This document shows positions 34,037 to 41,935 of a stretch of 64,000 nucleotides of DNA, in pieces. The stretch's first letter is position 1; each line of letters starts with the position of its first letter. A model generated the notes under the pieces. The model made no database searches and was not told the origin of the DNA. It saw only the letters and a program-made list of their open reading frames with translations. The translations under genes and the position numbers were made by a program. The DNA is from Muribaculaceae bacterium (GTDB taxonomy: Bacteria > Bacteroidota > Bacteroidia > Bacteroidales > Muribaculaceae): NCBI GenBank assembly GCA_022509165.1, contig JAFLTT010000006.1:1-64000 (forward strand). The letters run 5' to 3'.

Positions 34037-36013
34037 TTAGGGTACTTCCTCTTGGATCAAATTTTTCAATTCTTCCGATAAATTAATTACAGAGTCAAGA
34101 GAAGCAGAAAGCACTTTGCGCTTGTGGAGACTTATAAGATAAAGAGGATATCCTACCGGAGGCAACCATTTAAAAGACTCGGCAAGCCATGGGTATCTGA
34201 CAGGGGTTAACCAGAAGGTATCATATACCCAGGGGAAGTCCCCAAGTTTATCCACTATATTGTTGTCCCGGCTGTCTGACAAATACTCCACGAGTGAATC
34301 CAAGGATTCTCCTATATCATCTATGCGGGAACCCAAATCATTCACAGTAAAGAATTGAGTGTATTTTGGCTTTGAATTAAGACGAGCGATCAGTTCCTTA
34401 CATTTATCGATCAAGGAGTCAAGCCTTTGCAAAGCTTCTGCCGGAGTTATCTCATTTATCACCACCTCTTTTCTGCCCACGCTTCTGGGGAGCCGGATAC
34501 CGCGTATTTTCCTGATAAGATCCTTATAACTGTCAGGATTAAACACTGCGGAATCATTCATGGCCTTGTAGGTAACATAAATACCCAATGGTGCCAGGAT
34601 AAAGGTAGACAACCAGATACCTATCCATACTTCCCAACGACCGTCACGTGCCATTTTGTAACCTGTGTTGTCGATAATATAATAGAAAAGAAACAACAAT
34701 ACTGAAATCACCAGCGGAGTGCCAAGACCACCCTTCCGGATTATAGCTCCCAACGGGGCGCCTATAAAGAAGAAAATAAGGCATGCCACCGACAGAGTAT
34801 ATTTCTTCAGCAATTCGATCTGATGGCGTCTTATTATCATCTTATCATCGGCAGTAGTGGCCGACTTAAACTGCACTTCGTTGATTCTGCGACGTGAAAT
34901 CGAGAGAGCAGTCTCAAACAGATTGTCGCGTCTTTCCAGAGGTACCGAAAGCATCAGTGAATCCATGTCGATGGGTACCACTTTAGCCTCTTCTACCTCC
35001 GTGATCTCGGTTTCTCCAGTTCCGGGAGTTCCGGGAGCCACATTCTCTGTTTTTTTATCTTCTTCCTTTTTATCCTGAGAAAATATCGGTTTACCTGTAC
35101 GCCTGTCAATAAGCAATGGAAATGCATTTCTCCTCAATTCATTGGCATAGATACCTCCTGTAGAATCTATACGATGGCCTACTGAATCGATAGTGTGCTG
35201 AAGTTCCAAAATATTTTTACCCACATACTGACTTCTGATCCCTCCCTCATCCATGCGGTTGAAATTTGCATCGAAGGGTATGAGAATCTGCTTATCGAGG
35301 AAAGTTTCCCTTCGGAATGGCACATTCTTGTCAAGCGCCTTCTGCTCACGCAGATTCTCAAACTGTTCTCCATTAAAGAGGTGAAGGTAAAGATATCTCA
35401 TATCACCTGTGAAAGCCATCCTTCCGGAATCTGACATCAATATTGTAGCGTTATCTCCTCCACGGGTCACATCATATATCATCACATCATAAAGCATCCC
35501 GGTATCAGGATTCTTCTTCTGTATAAGAAGATTGTACCCCGGGATCTGATCGTAGAACACTCCCTCCGGAATTTCCACCTCAGGTGATTTCTGACGCATC
35601 GAAAACAGCAGTGTCCACATCTTTACCTGAGCCGGCGGCAAGGCATAATTCTGAAAAAAGAAAGCACCCACAGAAATTAACGCGATAAGGATAATCAGGG
35701 GCCTCATGGAATGGACCAGAGATATTCCTGAAGCCTTCATGGCTGTTAGTTCAAACTTTTCTCCGAAGTTGCCGTAGGTCATAAGGCTTGCCAACAGGAT
35801 TGCAAGCGGAAGGGCCATCGGCACCATCGACACTCCGGCATAGAAGAAGAGTTCTCCGATTAAGGTAAAAGGAATACCCTTCCCCACCAGGTCGTCGATG
35901 TGCTTCCATAGGAACTGCATGAGTACAATAAAGAGCACGATGAAAAAAGTCATCGCGAAAAGCGGAAGAAAGCTTTTTAGTATAAATCTATACAGTCTCT
36001 TTACTATAGCCAC
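34037..36013 (-). CDS. LptF/LptG-type permease (YjgP/YjgQ family)
   Basis: A 658-residue inner-membrane protein of the lipopolysaccharide export ABC transporter (LptBFGC), which pulls LPS from the inner membrane. It has three N-terminal membrane helices (start LYRFILKSFLPLF), a large periplasmic beta-jellyroll domain, and three C-terminal helices (about 410-480, with FFIGAPLGAIIRKGGLG). It is longer than enterobacterial homologues, with extra residues in the periplasmic part (about 310-360) and a ~130-residue helical tail, as is common in Bacteroidota. LptF and LptG cannot be told apart here. Last gene of a possible operon starting with porW. Confidence 0.9.
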   Translation of the reverse strand: MAIVKRLYRFILKSFLPLFAMTFFIVLFIVLMQFLWKHIDDLVGKGIPFTLIGELFFYAGVSMVPMALPLAILLASLMTYGNFGEKFELTAMKASGISLVHSMRPLIILIALISVGAFFFQNYALPPAQVKMWTLLFSMRQKSPEVEIPEGVFYDQIPGYNLLIQKKNPDTGMLYDVMIYDVTRGGDNATILMSDSGRMAFTGDMRYLYLHLFNGEQFENLREQKALDKNVPFRRETFLDKQILIPFDANFNRMDEGGIRSQYVGKNILELQHTIDSVGHRIDSTGGIYANELRRNAFPLLIDRRTGKPIFSQDKKEEDKKTENVAPGTPGTGETEITEVEEAKVVPIDMDSLMLSVPLERRDNLFETALSISRRRINEVQFKSATTADDKMIIRRHQIELLKKYTLSVACLIFFFIGAPLGAIIRKGGLGTPLVISVLLFLFYYIIDNTGYKMARDGRWEVWIGIWLSTFILAPLGIYVTYKAMNDSAVFNPDSYKDLIRKIRGIRLPRSVGRKEVVINEITPAEALQRLDSLIDKCKELIARLNSKPKYTQFFTVNDLGSRIDDIGESLDSLVEYLSDSRDNNIVDKLGDFPWVYDTFWLTPVRYPWLAESFKWLPPVGYPLYLISLHKRKVLSASLDSVINLSEELKNLIQEEVP

Positions 36014-36034
36014 GGGGGAAGGGAAGTTTAATAC

Positions 36035-39000
36035 TTATTCTTGGATTTCTTCCAGGAGGGTGATGACGGCAGTGTGAAGTTGGTTGTCTTCACCACTCAT
36101 TGTTTGTTCCGGGCTATTGAGTACAAATACATCCGGTTCGAGCTGGGTATTTTCCAGATAACTTCCATCCGGTAACCTATAACCGGTCACCGGGATACCG
36201 AATACCATAGAAGAATCCTGCATCCTCACCCAGTTTACAGATGTCATAGTTCCGGCCACCGGAGCACCCACGAGTTTACCGAGTCCTTTATGTTTGTACA
36301 CCCATGGAGTGCCATGAGCATTACTGTAGCATGCTTCACTCATCACCATAATGGATGGTTTGTTCCATCTGCGTGAAGGCATGGATGCAGCCTCCTCACC
36401 TCTTATCACCTGTGTGAAGTATTTTTCTCCGCTTAAAAGCACTTCTATATCTTCATGGAGCCTGCCTCCGCCGTTCCACCGGATATCTACCACTATTCCA
36501 TCCCTGTCGTTGTATTTACCGAGCATGTCGGCGTAGATATCCCGGAAACTTTCGTCACCCATGGAACGAATATGCACATAGCCCAGACGACCGTTGCTCC
36601 ATTTGTCGACATCCGCTGCTCTGTTTCTTACCCATCTTTGGTAGAGAAGCTCACTTTCTTCAGATTTCGACACCGGTATCATTACCTCTTCAATAATTTG
36701 TCCATCGGGCTTCTGATAGGTTATTCTTGTCTTCTTTCCGGCAAGGTCTGCTAATGCCTTGGCGTTGCTGCCACTGGCTTTGAGAGGTTCATCATTAATG
36801 GCAGTAATTATGTCGCCGGCTTCTATCTGCGACCAGGTTTTATCCAGAGGACCACCTTCAAGCACTTCAGTCACCAGCATACCGTCGGCGTTGCGTTGCA
36901 TATCCACAAGCACACCAAGAGAGGCGGTGCGGTAACCATTAGCATCAGTCGGAGCATAATATCTTCCACCTGTATGCGACACATTTAGTTCGCCAAGCAA
37001 TTCACTCAGCATCTCGGCAAAGTCGTAATTATTGTTGATATGAGGCAGGAATTCACGGTATCTTTCAGTGAGACCTTCCCAATCTACACCATGCATATCC
37101 GTACGATAAAACATCTCTCTCTCCTGACGTTTCACATAGTCGAACATATATTCCCTCTCTGCAGCCGGGTCAAGCAACATTTTACCTCCGTATTCTACAT
37201 CGGTGAGTTTTTCACTTGATGGATTAAATTTCTTGATAGAATTCCGTGAAACCAGAAATACATTTTCACCCTTATCATCGGTTATGAATTTTCCGGCACG
37301 AGCATTAAGCTTTTTCACTTCTTCCGATTTTCCTTCGCGAAGGTTTATTTTCCACAAGTCGTATCCTTTCCCAAATTTGGCCAGATAATAAAGTGTCTCG
37401 CCATCATTAGTGACAAACGCATCTGATATATCGGATGAAGCCGGGGTGAGTCTGACTGTACGGTGTTGTATATTCTTTGGTTCCACTAAGATTTTCTTGT
37501 CTGCCTTAGCATCGGAATCCTTTTCTTTATCTTTATCTTTCCCCTTTTTATCCTTCTTATTATCCTTTTCCTCTTTATCCTTTTTATTATTTTTCTCTAC
37601 CTCCTTTTTGAGTTTATAGTCCTCTTCTGAAAGAGTGAATTTATCATAAGCCTCTTCATTCAGGAAAGTTATCAGAATATCATAAAGCGACCCCCAGGAA
37701 GCGTGGTTGCGCATGCCATAACGGTCTGAAGAAAATATCACAGCATTTCCATCAAGTGCGAACCGGGGCATCTCATCAAAATATCCTGTTTCAGTGATAG
37801 GTATCAATTCAGCGTCATTGGTATTGACAAGGAATATGTCGTAATACGGGTCGTGATGATGTAGCACACCCTGTGTAAGTATCCAGTTGCCGTCGGGGCT
37901 CCACTGATAAGGATAACCTCCTTCACGAGAAAGGTAAGTATGTCCGTCAAGAATCTCTTTTACCTCACCGGTGCTCAAGTCTTTAATCATTAATTTGTTA
38001 CGGTCTTCTATATATGCCAGTTTCTTTCCATCCGGGCTGAAGGAAGCATAGGTGCGTTCTACTGTATCATCTGAAGGGAACAAAGCCTCTTCAATGAAAA
38101 TGGTGGAATTTTCGAAATTAGGTTCATCATCCTTTGCCTGTCTTGCTGTATATATATTCCAGTGACCGTCACGTTCGGAAGTATAAAGAAGTTTTTTGCC
38201 GTCGGTACTCCATGTCACATCAAGTTCTGCCTGAGGTGTATGTGTCACCTGCTTGGTGGTTTGATAATCTGCTGAAGTTACAAACACTTCCCCACGGCTT
38301 ATGAAAGCAATCGACTTTCCATCGGGAGAAATGGCGGCATCATCAAGGTCACGGATATCAATCTTTTTTTGAGCGGGGAAACGGTCGGCAGTGATGTCAA
38401 TATTTACTTTCTGAGGTTGACCACCGGGTTGCAGGGTATATATTTCCCCATCGTATGAGAATGAGAGCATACCGTTGTCGGCACCTGACAGAAATCTAAC
38501 CGGATGAGTGGTGAAATCAGTAAGTTTCTTTACTTCTCCCCCTTCTGTATTCATGGAATAAACGTTGAGGCTTTCACCTGGCACCTCTCTAAGGAAAAAT
38601 ATAGTGTTGCCATCGGCACTTACTACAGGATTTCTGTCTTCACCTGCCCTGTTTGTGATATTCCTGAAAGAATTGTCGGCCAAATTCCATTGCCATATAT
38701 CTCTTGTCACTGAAGAAGTGTGATGCTTACGCCATTCATCCTCCATGCTTTTGGAATCCTGGAAATAGATGATATCAGGATTATCTTTCGACACCGATGG
38801 CATCTGGACCGGTATTCCGGCCATCTGTATGGGGTTGCCACCGGCCACCGGTACCTGATAAAACTCAGTCATTCTGGCGGTAGGAAACATTATATTCTCA
38901 GCCTGATCCTGAAGAGCTGCCGAGAAATACACCATTGATCCATCTGCAGAAAAACCTTCCGGAGTCTCATTGGATGAATCGAAAGTGAGTTGAACAGGTG

Positions 39001-39298
39001 TACCTCCGGAAGCCTCAACAGTAAAGATATCGAAATTACCTGTACGGTTACTGCTGAACGCTATAGTCTTACTATCGGGGCTCCAGACAGGATGATCTTC
39101 ATAAAAACTGTCGGTAGAAGTGAGTTTTACAGCTTTCCCTCCTTTAGAGGGCACGGTCCAGATATCGCCTAAATATGAGAATGCAATTGTGGAACCATCG
39201 GGACTTATCTGCACATCACGCATCCATAAAGGAGTGTCGGCATAAGAATAGACGGCACTTAAAGATATCAGTGCCAGGGATATATACTTTAATTTCAT
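36035..39298 (-). CDS. Tricorn-like S41 protease
   Basis: A 1087-residue exported peptidase. Signal peptide at 1-20. Two beta-propeller regions (about 25-330 and 330-560) are built of WxPDGKxIAF-type repeats. A Lys/Asp/Glu-rich linker of about 45 residues (near 560-605) follows, then a helical bundle, a PDZ domain (about 790-850, LGVLVDMQ) and the S41 catalytic domain (VVDIRWNGGGRLHED and MSEACYSNAHG, with the Ser after NA-type turn expected for tricorn). It degrades peptides, probably in the periplasm. It lies 21 bp upstream of the LptF-type gene. Confidence 0.9.
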   Translation of the reverse strand: MKLKYISLALISLSAVYSYADTPLWMRDVQISPDGSTIAFSYLGDIWTVPSKGGKAVKLTSTDSFYEDHPVWSPDSKTIAFSSNRTGNFDIFTVEASGGTPVQLTFDSSNETPEGFSADGSMVYFSAALQDQAENIMFPTARMTEFYQVPVAGGNPIQMAGIPVQMPSVSKDNPDIIYFQDSKSMEDEWRKHHTSSVTRDIWQWNLADNSFRNITNRAGEDRNPVVSADGNTIFFLREVPGESLNVYSMNTEGGEVKKLTDFTTHPVRFLSGADNGMLSFSYDGEIYTLQPGGQPQKVNIDITADRFPAQKKIDIRDLDDAAISPDGKSIAFISRGEVFVTSADYQTTKQVTHTPQAELDVTWSTDGKKLLYTSERDGHWNIYTARQAKDDEPNFENSTIFIEEALFPSDDTVERTYASFSPDGKKLAYIEDRNKLMIKDLSTGEVKEILDGHTYLSREGGYPYQWSPDGNWILTQGVLHHHDPYYDIFLVNTNDAELIPITETGYFDEMPRFALDGNAVIFSSDRYGMRNHASWGSLYDILITFLNEEAYDKFTLSEEDYKLKKEVEKNNKKDKEEKDNKKDKKGKDKDKEKDSDAKADKKILVEPKNIQHRTVRLTPASSDISDAFVTNDGETLYYLAKFGKGYDLWKINLREGKSEEVKKLNARAGKFITDDKGENVFLVSRNSIKKFNPSSEKLTDVEYGGKMLLDPAAEREYMFDYVKRQEREMFYRTDMHGVDWEGLTERYREFLPHINNNYDFAEMLSELLGELNVSHTGGRYYAPTDANGYRTASLGVLVDMQRNADGMLVTEVLEGGPLDKTWSQIEAGDIITAINDEPLKASGSNAKALADLAGKKTRITYQKPDGQIIEEVMIPVSKSEESELLYQRWVRNRAADVDKWSNGRLGYVHIRSMGDESFRDIYADMLGKYNDRDGIVVDIRWNGGGRLHEDIEVLLSGEKYFTQVIRGEEAASMPSRRWNKPSIMVMSEACYSNAHGTPWVYKHKGLGKLVGAPVAGTMTSVNWVRMQDSSMVFGIPVTGYRLPDGSYLENTQLEPDVFVLNSPEQTMSGEDNQLHTAVITLLEEIQE

Positions 39299-39337
39299 AG
39301 TTATGTAGACTTGTGTATTATGGTTTTGGCATCAAAA

Positions 39338-40261
39338 TTAATGATTTTCGCGGTAAAGATTATTCTCAGGTATAGAGAACAATAATTTATAGGCAGTTTC
39401 AGAATCCGCAATTCCCTGAGAAAGGGCCCTGGAATACCATATCCCGGCATCATTTTCATCAGTTCCTTCAGATTCACAGGTAATAGAGATCAGCACATCG
39501 GGGAAAAACTCCAGTAGTTCGGCAAGAAGGAAACTTGCCGGGCCATCACCTGCCATTGCAGCCTTGTAAAAATATTCTATCGATTTCTGATGACTGTAAG
39601 GCACTCCTCTTCCTTTAGAATAAGCATCACCTAAAAGTGCCATTGCTTTAGGAATATTATTTTTTGCTCCTATCTCTATCAGTTTCACACCGATCACCGG
39701 AGCTCTATCAAGGTAAAGTTCCATACCTCTTATTAGGGCCGAATCGGGTGTGAGCTGCAACCATTCCTCCTCCTTAATTTCAATAAGGCGTTGCTGTGCT
39801 TCTGTCACTCCTGCTTCGGCTGCAATAGTAAGCCACTTTTCACCCTCTTCATTATCATGGGGGATATCAGGGCTGTCTAATAACAGATAAGCCATATTGG
39901 CTGCCCCTGTAATATCCCCATCCAGGGCTGCCAGTCTTATCCAATACAAGGCGGAATCTATATCCTTTTTCACATACTCTCCCCGATAATAGCGGAAGCC
40001 GATGAAATTTCTTGCCGGAGCATATCCCTGCCGGGCAGCCAGCAGATATAAGGCTGTGCTATGCATGGAGTCTACCGGGATACTGTCGTAACCTGTATCA
40101 TGCAGATAGGCCAGTTGATAAATAGCCCTTAAATCACCGCTGTCAGCCCTCTCAATAAGAGTACGTAATTGATGTCCCGGCTCTTGCGGCGAGGTGTCTT
40201 GAGCCCAGATACAACCACATACCAAAAGGCTTATCAATAAAAAGGGAAGGCCATGTTTCAT
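39338..40261 (-). CDS. Sel1-repeat protein
   Basis: 307 residues, with a signal peptide at 1-20 (SLLVCGCIWAQ; the Cys in CGC could also be a lipobox). The rest is five or more Sel1-like TPR repeats, such as AIYQLAYLHDTGY, ARNFIGFRYYRGEYV, AMALLGDAYSKGRGV and ASFLLAELLE. Such repeats mediate protein-protein contacts in the envelope. The partner is unknown. Only 7 bp separate its start from the porX stop, so it is probably cotranscribed with porX and porW. Confidence 0.8.
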   Translation of the reverse strand: MKHGLPFLLISLLVCGCIWAQDTSPQEPGHQLRTLIERADSGDLRAIYQLAYLHDTGYDSIPVDSMHSTALYLLAARQGYAPARNFIGFRYYRGEYVKKDIDSALYWIRLAALDGDITGAANMAYLLLDSPDIPHDNEEGEKWLTIAAEAGVTEAQQRLIEIKEEEWLQLTPDSALIRGMELYLDRAPVIGVKLIEIGAKNNIPKAMALLGDAYSKGRGVPYSHQKSIEYFYKAAMAGDGPASFLLAELLEFFPDVLISITCESEGTDENDAGIWYSRALSQGIADSETAYKLLFSIPENNLYRENH

Positions 40262-40268
40262 TGTAAGG

Positions 40269-41804
40269 TCAACGTGTGCGCGGAGTGAGAGTAATTAACG
40301 GTACAATCATTTCTTCAAGAGAAATGCCACCATGCTGGAATGTACCGTCGTAATATTGAACGTAATAATTGTAATTATTGGGATAGGAGAAAAAGTCTTC
40401 ATTCATTGCATAAATGAATGTGCTTGAAAGATTGGGAGCTGGAAGTCCGAATTTTGCCGGGTCTTTCATCTCATACACTTGTTTGGGATTATACTTAAGG
40501 TTTTTCCCAACCTTATATCTGAGATTGGTATTTGTATTCCGGTCGCCCACTACCTTTATCGGGTTATCTACTCTTATTGTGCCATGGTCGGTAGTGATTA
40601 TCAGCTTGAATCCTTTTTCTGCCAACCTGTGGAAGATATCCAGAGAAGAAGAGTGCCTGAACCATGATTCTGTGAGCGAACGGTAAGCGGCGTCAGAATT
40701 TGCAAGTTCCCTTATCATTTTCGATTCTGTTCTGGCATGGCTCAGCATATCGATGAAGTTCATCACTATCACATTCAAGGGCGTATCCTTGATTTCGTTG
40801 ATTTTCGCCAGGAATTTTTCTCCGGCTGTGGAATCATTAAGTTTAGTATAGGAGAATTTCTCCTTTCTGCGAAAACGTTCCAGTTGAGTCCTTACCAATT
40901 CCTCTTCATGCATATTGAGCCCCTCGTCTTCTTCTTCCTCTACCCAAAGGTGTGGAAACATCTTTGCAATCTGCAGTGGCATAAGCCCGGCAAAAATAGC
41001 ATTTCGAGCATACTGGGTACTGGTAGGAAGAATAGTGGTGTACACTTCTTCATTTACTTCAAACGTATCGTTGAGTAGAGGTTGCACAACTTTCCACTGG
41101 TCAAGCCGGAAATTGTCGATAAGGATGAAGCACACCTTTTCTCCCTCGTCGAGAAGAGGGAACACTTTCTTTTTGAATAGCTCATGACTCATGAGGGGAT
41201 GGTTGTCGGTAGTGACCCAGTTTTCATAGTTTCGCCTCACGAATTTTGAGAAATTGCTGTTTGCCTCTTTTTTTTGCATCAGCATCATCTCAGCCATGTC
41301 GGTGTGTTCGAGTTTCAGTTCCCAATACACCAGCCTCTTATATATTTCCTTCCAATCCTCTATAGAAGAAGCATCGCTGATCATTGAAGAAATCTGCATG
41401 AAATCCTGTCGGTAATCACTTGAGGCTTGGGCTGCCACAAGTTCACGGCTACCAAGGTTTTTCTTGAGCGACAGAAGAATCTGGTTTGGATTCACAGGTT
41501 TTATCAGATAGTCGGCGATACTGTTTCCGATTGCCTGGTTCATGAGGTTTTCCTCCTCACTTTTTGTAATCATGATTACAGGCACCTCAGGATGATTCCT
41601 GTTTATTCTATTCAGGGTTTCAAGACCGGAAAGTCCGGGCATATTCTCGTCAAGAAGCACGATGCTGAAAGGATCCTTGTCAAGGGCTTCCAAAGCGTCC
41701 ACACCATTTGATACGGTGACAACATCGTAGCCTTTGCCTTTGAGAAATAATATATGGGGTTTTAAAAGGTCGATTTCATCATCGGCCCAGAGTATCTTAT
41801 GCAT
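40269..41804 (-). CDS. porX: Response regulator with PglZ domain, PorX
   Basis: A 511-residue two-domain protein. The N-terminal CheY-like receiver (1-120) has the acidic pair DDE (10-12), the phospho-acceptor Asp in VLLDENMPG (Asp54 region) and Lys in LIKPVNP. The C-terminal PglZ (alkaline-phosphatase superfamily) domain has metal-ligand blocks VCFILIDNFRLDQW, ITTDHGTIRVD and YVQYYDGTFQHGG. In Porphyromonas and Flavobacterium, PorX controls the T9SS and hydrolyses cyclic oligonucleotides. Its location next to porW supports the call. Confidence 0.93.
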   Translation of the reverse strand: MHKILWADDEIDLLKPHILFLKGKGYDVVTVSNGVDALEALDKDPFSIVLLDENMPGLSGLETLNRINRNHPEVPVIMITKSEEENLMNQAIGNSIADYLIKPVNPNQILLSLKKNLGSRELVAAQASSDYRQDFMQISSMISDASSIEDWKEIYKRLVYWELKLEHTDMAEMMLMQKKEANSNFSKFVRRNYENWVTTDNHPLMSHELFKKKVFPLLDEGEKVCFILIDNFRLDQWKVVQPLLNDTFEVNEEVYTTILPTSTQYARNAIFAGLMPLQIAKMFPHLWVEEEEDEGLNMHEEELVRTQLERFRRKEKFSYTKLNDSTAGEKFLAKINEIKDTPLNVIVMNFIDMLSHARTESKMIRELANSDAAYRSLTESWFRHSSSLDIFHRLAEKGFKLIITTDHGTIRVDNPIKVVGDRNTNTNLRYKVGKNLKYNPKQVYEMKDPAKFGLPAPNLSSTFIYAMNEDFFSYPNNYNYYVQYYDGTFQHGGISLEEMIVPLITLTPRTR

Positions 41805-41813
41805 GGAGGTGTT

Positions 41814-41935
41814 TCGTTATTCGTGATTCGTATTTCGTTTACCGATATTCGTTTATCGTTTATCGTGATTCGTTTACCGCAGGATAATACTATTCTACTT
41901 ATTGTTTATTGTTCAATGTTTATTGTTTAAAACGT
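41814..41935. repeat. Degenerate tandem TCGTTTA/ATTCGT repeats between porX and porW
   Basis: A 130-bp gap with repeated words: GATTCGT, TTTCGTTTACCG, CGTTTATCG twice in a row, then GATTCGTTTACCG, followed by TTATTGTT repeated three times. There is no symmetry of a terminator type. Simple-sequence drift or a regulatory spacer are both possible. Confidence 0.45.

Noticed and set aside
41814..41935. Possible CRISPR or iteron origin between porX and porW
   Set aside because: Repeats are short and degenerate, without spacers or a replication gene nearby.
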